Positions 35,086 to 45,112 of a stretch of DNA of 64,000 nt are shown one piece after another. This DNA comes from an uncultured Cytophagales bacterium (lineage in GTDB: Bacteria; Bacteroidota; Bacteroidia; Cytophagales; Amoebophilaceae): assembly GCA_946547305.1 (NCBI GenBank), contig CAMNOX010000002.1:1-64000 (forward strand), in the 5' to 3' direction. The notes under the pieces were generated by a model, which did not search any database, had not been told where the DNA came from, and was given only the letters and a program-made list of their open reading frames with translations. Each line of letters opens with the position of its first letter. Positions within the stretch are counted from its first letter, which is position 1. The position numbers were made by a program, and so were the translations under genes.

Positions 35086-35169
35086 TACCTACAGTCGGAA
35101 TCGAACCGACATGACATAATTGTCATTAGTTTTTGAGACTAACGCGTCTACCAATTCCGCCATATAGGT
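35086..35169 (-). tRNA. tRNA-Leu, anticodon CAA
   Basis: 84 nt with the long variable arm of Leu tRNAs: acceptor ACCTATA/TGTAGGT, D-arm GCGGAATTGGTAGACGC, anticodon stem TTAGT/ACTAA around CTCAAAA, T-arm GTCGG-TTCGATT-CCGAC, discriminator A. The anticodon CAA reads UUG. CCA is not encoded. A relic copy lies 120 bp downstream. Confidence 0.95.
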
Positions 35170-35307
35170 ATAACTACTATATGTAAGATAAAAGAAAATT
35201 CTGATTTATAACATTTAATTCTACTTATTTAAAATATTAGTCTAGAATATTTAAAAAACTAAATCAAGAAACTAACTTTTGTAGTGTTGGTTATTTAAAA
35301 AAATTAA

Positions 35308-37440
35308 TTAGCTCTTCTTTTTATAATTTTCTTTTTTTTTAATAATAGCTATTGCCTCATCCTCATTAATATTAAAGACTCTACTTAAGTCAAATATTGG
35401 TGCATTCAAATCTCCGCATTTGATGTATGGACCAAATTTGCCATTATGAACAAATATATCAGCACCATTATATTTACCAATTAATCTAGGTAATCCTATC
35501 AGATTTAACCCATCTTGAAATGTAAAATTATTTATATTTTGGTTTTTCAATAAGTTAAAATACTTAGGTTTATCGTTTTCATCGTTATCACCAAGTTGTA
35601 ATACAGGGCCATATTTTGTATATTTAAGGTACATATTTTTATTCGTTTTTGGATCTACACCCAATAACTTACTGCTAAGTTCAACTTTTATATCTGAACA
35701 TTTAGATAATTCAACCAATAGCCCATCGTAGAACTTATGTAAAAATTTAACCCAATCGAGTTTACCTTCTGAGATACTATCTAATTCGTTTTCAATATTA
35801 GCGGTAAAATCATAGTTCGTTATATCAGTAAAATTACTTACTAGGAAATCATTTACTACAACTGCTATATCTGTAGGATAAAGCTTATTATTTTCAGTAT
35901 TCTCTATTTTTGTTTCTGTACTCTCAGTAATTTTATTATCAGACATCGTTATAATGTTTACCTCCCGCTTAGTTCCTTCCTTTGATGCTTTAACTATATA
36001 ACCTCTATTTTGTATTGTAGAAATTATTGGAGCATAAGTCGATGGTCTACCTATACCCTTCTCTTCTAATTCTCTAACTAATGTAGCTTCAGTAAATCTC
36101 GATTTTGGGCGTGTACTTTTTTCTTTACCTGTAATACTTACAAATTCTACATTATCATTTCCCTTTAAATCAGGAAGTATATTTTCATCTTCGTCATTAT
36201 CGTCACTTTCTGTCTGATATAATTTTAGAAAACCATCAAATTCGATTATAGATCCTCTTGTTATAAATTCCTCATCATCTAAATTTGTATTTTTTATTAT
36301 TACAGTCGTTTTATTAATTATCGCATCAGCCATTTGTGAAGCTAGACACCTATTACGTATTAAATTATATAATTTTTGTTCATATTGATCATTACTAGCA
36401 ATTGTTTCAGATAAATTTGTAGGCCTTATTGCTTCATGTGCTTCTTGTGCTAATTTCGATTTTACTTTAAATTGTCTATTTTGGATATATCGCTCGCCGT
36501 ATTCTCTAGATATTACATCTCTAGCTTGTTTAATTGCATCTTCAGATAGAGTTACAGAGTCAGTACGCATATAAGTTATTTTACCGGATTCATATAGCCT
36601 TTGTGCAAGTTTCATAGTATTGCTAACACTAAAACCCAACTTAGTGTTTGCTTCTTGTTGTAGTGAAGATGTAGTGAATGGAGCTACCGGTTCCTTTGTT
36701 ACTTTTTTCTTCTCAACCTTTTTTACTATAAACTCTGAATTGATTATCTTTTTAAATAAAATTATAACATCTTCCTTGGTCTGTAAATTGTTTTTAAGCT
36801 CAGATTTAAATATTTTATTTTTATACGTAAGAAGAGAAGTTATCTTATAATATATTGTTGGTTTAAATGATAATATTTCGTTTTCTCTTTCGACTATCAA
36901 TCTTACTGCAACTGACTGAACTCTACCAGCCGATAATCCGGTTTTTATTTTCGACCACAATATAGGAGATATTTTATACCCAACTAATCTATCTAGAATC
37001 CTACGGGCCTGTTGAGAATTAACAAGATTTAAATCTAAATTCCTTGGGTTTAAGATAGCTTTTTTTATAGCATTCTCGGTTATTTCATGAAATACTATTC
37101 GTCTTATTTTATCATCAGTTAGCTCTAAAACATTCTTTAAATGCCAAGATATTGCCTCTCCTTCTCTATCATCATCGCTAGCTAGATATATTACATCGGC
37201 TGATTTAGACTTGGTTTTAAGCTCACTAACAATTTTTTTTTTAAGACTATCAATAATATAATTAGGTTTAAAATCATTATTAATATCTATCCCTATATCT
37301 TTCTTTGGTAAATCACAAATATGCCCTTGTGATGACATAACTTCGAATTTATTACCAATAATTTTTTTTATTGTTTTAGCTTTAAATGGAGATTCGACTA
37401 TAATTAGGTTGTTAATCTTGTTGCTCACAGGAGGTATCAT
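35308..37440 (-). CDS. topA: DNA topoisomerase I
   Basis: 710 residues. The TOPRIM domain shows IVESPFKAKTIKK and SDDDREGEA (88-96); the active Tyr is Tyr290 in ITYMRTDS. It relaxes negative supercoils. The C-terminus has one or two of the short topoisomerase repeats (KYTKYGPVLQLGDN and NGKFGPYIKCGDLNAP), but no Cys4 zinc fingers, as in other shortened TopA. A non-conserved acidic insert is near 405-420. It stands alone between tRNA-Leu and tRNA-Cys. Confidence 0.96.
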   Translation of the reverse strand: MIPPVSNKINNLIIVESPFKAKTIKKIIGNKFEVMSSQGHICDLPKKDIGIDINNDFKPNYIIDSLKKKIVSELKTKSKSADVIYLASDDDREGEAISWHLKNVLELTDDKIRRIVFHEITENAIKKAILNPRNLDLNLVNSQQARRILDRLVGYKISPILWSKIKTGLSAGRVQSVAVRLIVERENEILSFKPTIYYKITSLLTYKNKIFKSELKNNLQTKEDVIILFKKIINSEFIVKKVEKKKVTKEPVAPFTTSSLQQEANTKLGFSVSNTMKLAQRLYESGKITYMRTDSVTLSEDAIKQARDVISREYGERYIQNRQFKVKSKLAQEAHEAIRPTNLSETIASNDQYEQKLYNLIRNRCLASQMADAIINKTTVIIKNTNLDDEEFITRGSIIEFDGFLKLYQTESDDNDEDENILPDLKGNDNVEFVSITGKEKSTRPKSRFTEATLVRELEEKGIGRPSTYAPIISTIQNRGYIVKASKEGTKREVNIITMSDNKITESTETKIENTENNKLYPTDIAVVVNDFLVSNFTDITNYDFTANIENELDSISEGKLDWVKFLHKFYDGLLVELSKCSDIKVELSSKLLGVDPKTNKNMYLKYTKYGPVLQLGDNDENDKPKYFNLLKNQNINNFTFQDGLNLIGLPRLIGKYNGADIFVHNGKFGPYIKCGDLNAPIFDLSRVFNINEDEAIAIIKKKENYKKKS

Positions 37441-37844
37441 TTAATAATATAAATAGAATTGCAAATAAAATCAATTTAAGACAAAATTATATTTATGATG
37501 AGGATAAATGAAGATTATTTAAGAATATTTAGATAAATATATAGCTATAACCAAAATTAAACTGTCCTTTATTAAAGACGATAGATAACATTAGTAATGA
37601 TAAAAAGGTATGATGTAATTTTTTTAAAAATTTTTATTAGCATCCAGTTAAGATCTCTTGGCCGAGTGGTTAGGTAAAAGTCTGCAAAACTTTTGACAAT
37701 GGTTCAAATCCATTAGGGATCTCAATATTTATCACTCTCATTGAAACTAAGGTTAGGTAATTATTATCAAATATATATTAAAATGAAAGTTAGAACTACC
37801 TCATGGAGTTTATTGTTTAAATGATTTTAATGCCGTTTTTTAAT
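37441..37844. other. Intergenic containing tRNA-Cys
   Basis: About 400 bases between topA and the Cys-tagged gene at 37845. Apart from tRNA-Cys at 37652-37722 I see no coding frame. It includes the promoter region of topA. Confidence 0.5.
37652..37722 (+). tRNA. tRNA-Cys, anticodon GCA
   Basis: 71 nt: acceptor GATCTCT/AGGGATC with two G-T pairs, anticodon stem AAAGT/ACTTT around CTGCAAA (anticodon GCA), T-arm AATGG-TTCAAAT-CCATT, discriminator T (U73), the known identity base of tRNA-Cys. CCA is not encoded. Confidence 0.93.
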
Positions 37845-39185
37845 CTAATATTTTTGATTTGAACTATGTTTATTTAGTACATTCACAATTGTTGCATATG
37901 TACTGTTAAGCGCGTCACTAATCCCTTTATAAACAGCAGATATACTAATATCTGCTGGGATTTTAGAAGTTGCATTACTATTCAACAACACATTGTACAT
38001 TAAATTATGAAATTTACAGATACCGTAGTATTCTTTTAGGATTTCATTACGTTCGCCCATTTGTAGCTTTATAGTCCCATTTTTTGCATTACTTTTTACT
38101 GATGAATTCGGAAAGCATTCGTTTAATATATTTTTTATGTAGGTTATATTGAGGCGCGTTAATTTGTTATTTTCTAATTTAGCGTATAAACATTCTTTTA
38201 TATTATACATAATGTTATTGTAATCATTTTTCATATAAGTTCCTCCATGTTTACCTTTTAAACCATTAATAAACTTAGTGTTGTTAATTGCGATTATTTG
38301 GCAACCATCAATGTTAATTTTTTTATCTGAATTTGCTTCTTCGTTAATTTCCATGTTCCTTCCCTTTGAAGCTAAGATTTTATTATAATCCGATCCATTG
38401 ATTGCCTCAGACATATTGATATCGCATTCGAGTGCATACTCAAATATATCTGTTTTTGTCTTACCGTTTTTTATTATATTTTCACTAGTAAATTTTTTAT
38501 ATTTTTCTTCTACTTCTTTATGTTTATTAATAACATACTGGAAGTTCGTCTCTTTAATGGAATAACAGGATAATATTTTTGTATATGGATTATTTTTTAT
38601 GTTCTCGTTTATTGTGTATTTAGCATATTTTTTAATTGATTTGTCATATTCATCCCAGTTATTTTCAGATATATTTTTAGTTATTTCACTTATAAATTCT
38701 TTCTTTTTGTCGGCTGGTTTTTCTTCTATTTGTCCTTTATTGTGTAGTATTTCTTCAATTGATTTTTTATCGATTGGTTTTTCATTGATTGGCTTTTCGT
38801 CAGTTAATTTTTCATCTGTTGATATTTCATTACTTATATTTTGTATATTGTCGTTATTCGTTATAGCGTCAATTTTATTTAATAGTTCTGAATGATTGGA
38901 TGTATTATGAGAATTTATGTCTTCTGGAATTCTATCTTTGACAGTATTATTATCATCAATTTCATCTTCCTCAGTTTTTTTGTCTTTATTTGGTATACTA
39001 TTTTTACCATTTCCGTTTCCTATCAGTCTATATTTATTAGGCTCTTCTTTTTTTTTAGTAGAGCAATCGCAACAATCATTAGGTATAATATTTATAGCAG
39101 ATATAAAAAAAAATATTAGCGTCAATACACAATTTGCATATCGTGAATACCATGAAGCTTCCCTAAAGAAGTAACAAATAACCAT
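37845..39185 (-). CDS. Secreted Cys-tagged protein of unknown function
   Basis: 446 residues. A signal peptide (hydrophobic 18-33) is followed by NDCCDCSTKKKEE. Residues 50-175 are disordered and charged, with short imperfect repeats of the type DEKPINEKPIDKKSIEE. The folded C-terminal part (about 185-446) has no recognisable motif; it contains four or five scattered Cys. Only about 75 bp lie between its start and the divergent lysS. The palindrome at 39195-39212 is ten bases before its start. It belongs with the other Cys-tagged exported proteins, but its role is unknown. Confidence 0.75.
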   Translation of the reverse strand: MVICYFFREASWYSRYANCVLTLIFFFISAINIIPNDCCDCSTKKKEEPNKYRLIGNGNGKNSIPNKDKKTEEDEIDDNNTVKDRIPEDINSHNTSNHSELLNKIDAITNNDNIQNISNEISTDEKLTDEKPINEKPIDKKSIEEILHNKGQIEEKPADKKKEFISEITKNISENNWDEYDKSIKKYAKYTINENIKNNPYTKILSCYSIKETNFQYVINKHKEVEEKYKKFTSENIIKNGKTKTDIFEYALECDINMSEAINGSDYNKILASKGRNMEINEEANSDKKINIDGCQIIAINNTKFINGLKGKHGGTYMKNDYNNIMYNIKECLYAKLENNKLTRLNITYIKNILNECFPNSSVKSNAKNGTIKLQMGERNEILKEYYGICKFHNLMYNVLLNSNATSKIPADISISAVYKGISDALNSTYATIVNVLNKHSSNQKY

Positions 39186-39194
39186 ATTTTATTA

Positions 39195-39212
39195 ATAGTA
39201 AAATTTTACTAT
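39195..39212. promoter_or_regulatory. AT palindrome between Cys-tagged gene and lysS
   Basis: Perfect 18-bp palindrome ATAGTAAAATTTTACTAT, ten bases upstream of the ATG at 39185. The same core occurs before the genes starting at 47008 (26 bp, perfect) and 43464 (12-bp core). Position and conservation suggest an operator or a leader hairpin; no binding protein is known. Confidence 0.6.
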
Positions 39213-39259
39213 AAATAAAAATTTTATTTTTTTTTTTATTATTTTTTTTAACTAATATT

Positions 39260-40750
39260 ATGCCTGATTTTAGTGTAGAGGAGTTAAATAGGTTGGATAA
39301 AGTCAAAAAACTAAAAGAATTATCTGTTAACCCATATCCATCAGATGAGGTTATTATTGATTCCAAAAGTACTAATATATTAGAAAATTTTGATGAATAC
39401 AATAATAAGACAGTAAAAATTGCAGGTAGATTGATGTCTAGAAGGTTAATGGGAAAAGCTTCATTTGGTGAATTGTTAGATAGTTACGGAAGAATTCAAT
39501 TATATATCAAAAAAGATTCTATTGATAATGAAAACGAAGAAAATTACGAGATTTTTAAAAAACTTATAGATTTAGGAGATTTTATTTATGTTAGTGGCTA
39601 TGTTTTTAAAACAAAACTTGGAGAAATAAGTATTCATGTTGAGAATTTAAAGCTACTGTCTAAAGCCATAAAACCACTACCATGTGTAAAAATTGATGGA
39701 GAAAAAGTGCATTTTCAATTTACTAATAAAGAACATATATATCGTCAAAGGTATTTAGATTTGATATTAAATAAAGAATCAAAGGAGGTTTTTTTTAAAA
39801 GGACTAAAATAACTAATACAATAAGGAACTATTTTAATAATTATGGGTATTTGGAGGTAGAAACACCTGTTTTACAACCACTGTACGGAGGAGCATCTGC
39901 TAGACCTTTTACAACACATCATAACACACTAGATCAGGAATTATATTTAAGAATATCGAATGAATTATATTTAAAGAGGTTAATTATAGGTGGTATAGAT
40001 GGTGTTTATGAATTCTCCAAAGATTTTAGAAATGAAGGTATGGACAGGTTCCATAATCCAGAATTCACACAGGTAGAGCTCTATGTGCCATATAAAGATT
40101 ATAAATGGATGATGAATTTTACTGAAGATCTATTAAATAGATTAGCTATAGAAGTTTGTGGGTCTAAAACGGTACAAGTCGATGATAATATTATTAATTT
40201 CGAAAAACCTTTTAAAAGGTTTACAATGTTTGAAATTATCGAACATTTTACTGGAATAGATATTTCGAATATGGACGAAGATAAATTGAGAGAAACAGCT
40301 AAAAAATTAGATATCTACATCGATCCATGTTTAGGATATGGTAGAATTATTGATGAAATATTTGGGGCTAAATGTGAGCCTAATTTAATACAACCTACAT
40401 TTATAACAACTTATCCGATCGAAATGTCGCCATTAGCAAAACAAAATTATGATAATCCTAATTTTGTAGATAGATTCGAGTTATTTATGAATGGTAAAGA
40501 ATGTGCTAATTGCTTTTCAGAGTTAAATGACCCAGTTGAACAGCGAAAAAGATTCGAAGAGGAGATGAAGTTATCTAAACGAGGAGATGATGAATCAATG
40601 GTACTAGATGAAGATTTTCTAACTGCAATGAGTTACGGAATGCCACCTACAGCTGGGATCGGTATCGGAATAGATAGATTAACGATGATATTAACTAACT
40701 CAAGATCTATACAGGATGTTATTTTATTTCCGCAAATGAGAAAATTGTAG
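39260..40750 (+). CDS. lysS: Lysyl-tRNA synthetase, class II
   Basis: 496 residues. An N-terminal OB-fold anticodon domain (IAGRLMSRRLMGKASFGELLDS) is followed by the class II core: motif 1 near NYFNNYGYLEVETPVL, motif 2 FRNEGMDRFHNPEFTQ, motif 3 GIGIGIDRLTMIL. It ends right after VILFPQMRKL, without the C-terminal extension I recall in many Bacteroidota LysRS. The next gene, a secreted repeat protein, starts three bases after its stop. Confidence 0.97.
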   Translation: MPDFSVEELNRLDKVKKLKELSVNPYPSDEVIIDSKSTNILENFDEYNNKTVKIAGRLMSRRLMGKASFGELLDSYGRIQLYIKKDSIDNENEENYEIFKKLIDLGDFIYVSGYVFKTKLGEISIHVENLKLLSKAIKPLPCVKIDGEKVHFQFTNKEHIYRQRYLDLILNKESKEVFFKRTKITNTIRNYFNNYGYLEVETPVLQPLYGGASARPFTTHHNTLDQELYLRISNELYLKRLIIGGIDGVYEFSKDFRNEGMDRFHNPEFTQVELYVPYKDYKWMMNFTEDLLNRLAIEVCGSKTVQVDDNIINFEKPFKRFTMFEIIEHFTGIDISNMDEDKLRETAKKLDIYIDPCLGYGRIIDEIFGAKCEPNLIQPTFITTYPIEMSPLAKQNYDNPNFVDRFELFMNGKECANCFSELNDPVEQRKRFEEEMKLSKRGDDESMVLDEDFLTAMSYGMPPTAGIGIGIDRLTMILTNSRSIQDVILFPQMRKL

Positions 40751-40753
40751 AAT

Positions 40754-42028
40754 ATGAACAAAATTTTAATAACTCTATTAATATTTATACAATTATTTTC
40801 AATAAACGCTGTGGCTATATTTGATTGTGATAATAGGTATTTTTGTTCAGATGAAAGTATTTTTAATAAAGATTACTTGGATCAAGTGAAAACTGAGTTA
40901 AGAAGTGACAAAAACAATGTATTTTATCTTTTTGATGTTACACAGTTTGAGGTAGACATAGTTGATGAAAATAATAAAACTACTGCAGAGAGAAAAAAAA
41001 TATGGAAAAGTCTTTATTCATTTGGTAATGGAAATTTTAATATAAACAATTATAACTGTTTTTCAATTGCAGTAATAAAAGATAATTTTGATAAAGTTAA
41101 TCGTAAATATTCTGATTATCTATGCTGTTGCGATGCCTCATTCGGTCGAGATAATGATGTTAACATAGTTGAAAAAGTTGGAGATAAATATATTGTAAAG
41201 AATAAAACAGATAATAGTAAATATGAAACATTAGGAAGCGGAATTTATCATTGCCCAGTGATATTTGAGTTAAAAATTGTTAAAGAGAACATCCAAGAAA
41301 ATCGACTATTTTTCTGTTCAGAAATAGATATGTTTGCCGCATTCCATGATAATGATAAACAAAATATTTCATTATTTAAAAATAACTGCATAAAAAAAGC
41401 TAAAATAATCGAATATTTTAGTGATCTTGGAACTGGTAATAACTTGTTTAAGGATTGTAAAAATATTGAGGAAATAGATCTAAATGGGCAAAGTGAATTT
41501 GAAATATATGGTAAAGATATGTTTAAAAATTGCGAAAACCTAAAAGGCCTAAAAATGTCAAATCTGACAGCTGAACTGGATATAAATCAGAATTTATTTT
41601 ATAATTGTCCAAAATTAGGAAATATAACATTTAACAAAAAATTTAATCTAAAATATGATGATATTAAAAACATTGAAAATATTAAAAACATTAATATGAT
41701 TGACGAAAGTAATCAAACTAAAAAACTGGAAAATATTACTAGAGAAGATAAGTTAGATATTTTCTTATCAGATGCAAATAGGTACATAAAACTAAGAGAA
41801 TATTATAAAAAAGCAACTCCAGCAGAAATAAATTTCTTAAATAAATATGACTACGCCAGCAAGGATGATAGTGCTATTAAAAGAGAGCTAGATAATAGGA
41901 TAAAAGGCGTACATGGCACTACTATAGACAAAAATAAGCCCAAAATAAATACGCCTGGTACTCCGAATTGCTGTTGTGGGTGTTGTGTCAACTGCTGCAA
42001 TGAGTGTTGTAAGGCAATTGGAGGCTAG
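40754..42028 (+). CDS. Secreted, degenerate BspA-like repeat protein with C-terminal Cys cluster
   Basis: 424 residues. A signal peptide (MNKILITLLIFIQLFSINAV) is followed by a diverged form of the pre-repeat module (YHCPVIFELKIVKENIQENRLFFC part) and two to three degenerate BspA-like repeats (NNLFKDCKNIEEIDLNG, KDMFKNCENLKGLKMSN, NLFYNCPKLGNI). Unlike its relatives, its Cys cluster is at the C-terminus: CCCGCCVNCCNECCKAIGG. So the same kind of tag can stand at either end of the protein. It begins three bases after lysS and may be read from that transcript. Confidence 0.8.
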   Translation: MNKILITLLIFIQLFSINAVAIFDCDNRYFCSDESIFNKDYLDQVKTELRSDKNNVFYLFDVTQFEVDIVDENNKTTAERKKIWKSLYSFGNGNFNINNYNCFSIAVIKDNFDKVNRKYSDYLCCCDASFGRDNDVNIVEKVGDKYIVKNKTDNSKYETLGSGIYHCPVIFELKIVKENIQENRLFFCSEIDMFAAFHDNDKQNISLFKNNCIKKAKIIEYFSDLGTGNNLFKDCKNIEEIDLNGQSEFEIYGKDMFKNCENLKGLKMSNLTAELDINQNLFYNCPKLGNITFNKKFNLKYDDIKNIENIKNINMIDESNQTKKLENITREDKLDIFLSDANRYIKLREYYKKATPAEINFLNKYDYASKDDSAIKRELDNRIKGVHGTTIDKNKPKINTPGTPNCCCGCCVNCCNECCKAIGG

Positions 42029-42162
42029 TAGTCTAAAATTGGATGAAATACAATCTAAGTATGTTCGAAGGTGTTTAAATAATTAGATAGAGGTTTTATA
42101 ATATTTAAAATATAATTTTTTAAAGTAAATATTGCCATTATTAGACAGAAACATGTTTTATT

Positions 42163-43464
42163 TTAACCATTCTTAGTGAATGAATTTGTAATATCATCAT
42201 AACTGTATTTATCTTTTAATACACTATCAAATGAATTATTTTTACTTGCGTTTATGTATATTTTCTCTAATTTATCACAATATGTTAATATACCCTTTTG
42301 CGAAACATTAGTTATGTTAAAATTATCTCCAATGATCAGCTCGCTTAAATTGTTACACTCATAGAACATGTAATTTGCTTTTTTAACATTTGTAGTAGAA
42401 AATTTTGATAGATCTAGTGTTTTTAAATTATTACAATTATCAAACATATAGCTTAAATCAGTTACCTTGGATGTGTTAAATCTATCACCAAGTTTAATTT
42501 CTAATAAATTTTTACTGTTATAAAACATAAATCTCATATTCGTTACGTTCTTTGTATCTATGTTGGTTAAGTCTATTTTTAATAGATTATCACAACGACC
42601 GAACGTCCATCCAAAGTTTTTTACACTAGACGTATTAAAATTCGATAAATCTATGTATTTGACGCTACAATTACTGAACATATAACTAATATCGCTCAAT
42701 GCTCCATTTTGTATTATTACTATTTCACTGTTGCTTGTTCCATAGAAAAGTGCCTCACATCTGGTCGTATTAGCGTCCTTGCAGAATATAAGATAGTTAT
42801 TATCGCCATTTTTAACGATTGCTAGCATGTATGGCAACGATTCTTGACCAGATTTGAAAATTACTGATATATTATGTAAATTTTCCTTTATTAGGTTATA
42901 TGTATCGTTATTGATGTAGTATAAATTAGTTATTTTAGCAAAGGACATCCTTATTATCTCTTGAGATTTTTTATTATCTATATTTATTTTTGTATATTTA
43001 TAACTTTCAATACTTATGGTATCATTGCTAATATCTATTTTAATTTTTTTATTTTCTAAGAATTCTTTACCAGATTCATCAGTAAAACTTGCATTATTAA
43101 AACTCGATAATTCTGTATTAACGACGTCTGGATTACTAATAGTTGAACTTAGTTTATTGCTTAAATTGCTTCTACTATTATTAATATCATTAAATTTTGT
43201 AATGTTAAACTGAATATGTTTTTCCATAGTAGACTGACTCATTTTAAAATTACTTAATTTATTTTCTAATAATTTCTTAATATCTGCAGGTATTTGTTTT
43301 TTTTGGTTTCTAATGATAGTAATATTGTCAGCTGGGTATTCATCATTAGTCTTAGCAGAGCATTTACAACAATCAGTTGATCCTCCGCAAAATGTGTTTA
43401 ATATGTTTGCAAATATGTATATATTGATCCTAGATATTATACCTATCCTGCCAAGTATTGCCAT
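42163..43464 (-). CDS. Secreted BspA-like leucine-rich-repeat protein, Cys-tagged
   Basis: 433 residues. A signal peptide (IYIFANILNTFCG region) precedes STDCCKCSAKTND. A polar helical stretch is followed by the pre-repeat module (LPYMLAIVKNGDNNYLIFC) and about six BspA-type repeats (NTSSVKNFGWTFGRCDNLLK, NTKNVTNMRFMFYNSKNLLE, NTSKVTDLSYMFDNCNNLK). Same architecture as the 29.4-34.9 kb genes, here on the minus strand. A GTAAAATTTTAC core lies at 43496-43507, about 30 bases before the start. Confidence 0.85.
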   Translation of the reverse strand: MAILGRIGIISRINIYIFANILNTFCGGSTDCCKCSAKTNDEYPADNITIIRNQKKQIPADIKKLLENKLSNFKMSQSTMEKHIQFNITKFNDINNSRSNLSNKLSSTISNPDVVNTELSSFNNASFTDESGKEFLENKKIKIDISNDTISIESYKYTKINIDNKKSQEIIRMSFAKITNLYYINNDTYNLIKENLHNISVIFKSGQESLPYMLAIVKNGDNNYLIFCKDANTTRCEALFYGTSNSEIVIIQNGALSDISYMFSNCSVKYIDLSNFNTSSVKNFGWTFGRCDNLLKIDLTNIDTKNVTNMRFMFYNSKNLLEIKLGDRFNTSKVTDLSYMFDNCNNLKTLDLSKFSTTNVKKANYMFYECNNLSELIIGDNFNITNVSQKGILTYCDKLEKIYINASKNNSFDSVLKDKYSYDDITNSFTKNG

Positions 43465-43495
43465 ATATTTAAATATAAAGAAGATAATAATAGTA

Positions 43496-43507
43496 GTAAA
43501 ATTTTAC
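43496..43507. promoter_or_regulatory. AT palindrome core before Cys-tagged LRR gene
   Basis: GTAAAATTTTAC, the core of the longer palindromes at 39195-39212 and 47031-47056; the left flank TAGTAGTAAA resembles them but the right flank diverges. It lies 31 bases before the start at 43464. Confidence 0.45.
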
Positions 43508-43568
43508 ATAAAATATTTTCTTCTTTTACTTTGTTAATCAATAATTTTTTTTAGGTATAGACTATAGG

Positions 43569-43641
43569 GCACTTGTAGTTCAACTGGATAAAATAACAGA
43601 CTTCGGATCTGTAGTTATAGGTTCAAATCCTATCAAGTGCA
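43569..43641 (+). tRNA. tRNA-Arg, anticodon TCG
   Basis: 73 nt: acceptor GCACTTG/CAAGTGC, D-arm GTTCAACTGGATAAAAT, anticodon stem ACAGA/TCTGT around CTTCGGA (anticodon TCG, reading CGA and by wobble other CGN), T-arm ATAGG-TTCAAAT-CCTAT, discriminator A. CCA is not encoded. Confidence 0.95.
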
Positions 43642-44985
43642 CAATTTATTTGTTACTAAGCTATTTATCCATGATTTTTTCTTTATAAAGTATATACCAA
43701 TAACACATTTTACTAAATTCAAAAGATGAATTATAAAATATATTTCAAAAATTTTTAGATTAGAGAGTTTGATTAACATGAACTGACATGGGATCACTAA
43801 TAGCCAAAAATACCCACTATCTAAAATTGATAAAAGTAAAATCTTTCCTCCAGATCGTAATATATAAAATATTATTACGGCTATTGACAGTAAATAAAAA
43901 TTTAATGCAAATGCTTGTATACATTTGGTTATATTACTGGCTAACTCTATGTTGATATTATACAAATTTGGGAAATAATAAGAAATAATAATTATTATTG
44001 GAGTTAAGATTATTCCTATAAAAAAACCAAATAATAATGCTTTTTTTGCGTATGAATACGCCAGAGTAAAATTACATTGACCTAACTGATGTCCTATTAG
44101 TATTTCAGAACTGTAACCAATGGCAATTAATAGGTTCATAAAAAATACGACTACAGTGTTAGTAATAGACATAATTACAATATTATCTATAGATTGGAAT
44201 GAATATAATTGAGCAATGACAAGGAACGAAAATGAGAACAAAAACTCATTAAAGAAAATAGGGATAACCTTGACTATGATAGAGCGAAGCAATTGACAAT
44301 CTAACTTTAGACCATTTAATATATTTCTAAGAAAAGCAAATCTATTACGTATTGCAATCACAAATAGTAATTCAACGAATCTCGATATGAATGTAGCCAA
44401 TGATGCACCAAGTAATCCTAGTTTAGGAAATCCCAAATTACCATCTATTAGTAAATAATTAAATATTATATTGGTTAATGTTGCTATCAAACATAATATC
44501 ATTGGCCAGGATGTACTTCCTGATTCATTTATTGTAGAAGTAAAAATTTGAGTAAATGTAAATGGAATTAAAGATAAAAAACTTAGTAAAAAATATTCAT
44601 TACACGCATTAAATATATTTCTTTTTGTATCATAATCGCCCTTAGTCATAAATAAGTTGATTAAATAGTCGTAAGTAAAATATATTAAAACGGAAAAAAG
44701 TAATAGTAACGACACAGATATTATAATTCTAATAAGAAGTACGTTTTTTACACTTGAGTAATCTTTTACCCCAAAGTATTGTGTAGTATATAAACCAGCT
44801 ATAGCATTAGTACCTGAAAATGTTGTAACAAATATAAATAAAATTTGGTTGATTATGGACACAGAAGATATTGCATCACTTCCTAACATTCCAACCATAA
44901 AATTATCAATGAATCCGTTAAAACTGCTTAATGTATTTCTTAATACAATTGGTAAGCCTACAACAGCAAGTTTTTTATAAAACAT
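43633..44985 (-). CDS. MATE family efflux transporter
   Basis: 450 residues with 12 predicted membrane helices. The N-terminus shows the MATE pattern: AVVGLPIVLRNTLSSFNGFIDNFMVGMLGSDAISSVSI region, then GTNAIAGLYTTQYFGVKDY, with the second half repeating the layout (AIGYSSEILIGHQLGQCNF). MATE pumps export cationic compounds or metabolites using an ion gradient; the substrate here is unknown. Its last codons overlap the 3' end of tRNA-Arg(UCG) on the other strand by nine bases. Confidence 0.9.
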   Translation of the reverse strand: MFYKKLAVVGLPIVLRNTLSSFNGFIDNFMVGMLGSDAISSVSIINQILFIFVTTFSGTNAIAGLYTTQYFGVKDYSSVKNVLLIRIIISVSLLLLFSVLIYFTYDYLINLFMTKGDYDTKRNIFNACNEYFLLSFLSLIPFTFTQIFTSTINESGSTSWPMILCLIATLTNIIFNYLLIDGNLGFPKLGLLGASLATFISRFVELLFVIAIRNRFAFLRNILNGLKLDCQLLRSIIVKVIPIFFNEFLFSFSFLVIAQLYSFQSIDNIVIMSITNTVVVFFMNLLIAIGYSSEILIGHQLGQCNFTLAYSYAKKALLFGFFIGIILTPIIIIISYYFPNLYNINIELASNITKCIQAFALNFYLLSIAVIIFYILRSGGKILLLSILDSGYFWLLVIPCQFMLIKLSNLKIFEIYFIIHLLNLVKCVIGIYFIKKKSWINSLVTNKLCT

Positions 44986-45112
44986 AAACTAATATTATAG
45001 ATTTAATGATTTATTAGAGAAAATATATTTTGAGTCGATGAATTCTATGTTAATAATAATTTTGAGTTATATTGTTGAATAATGTGAAAAGTTCTTCCTA
45101 TAAATTCGTATA

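Noticed and set aside
37652-37722. tRNA-Cys placed next to Cys-rich protein genes as a meaningful link
   Set aside because: A single tRNA gene near some of many scattered genes is expected by chance; nothing suggests co-regulation.
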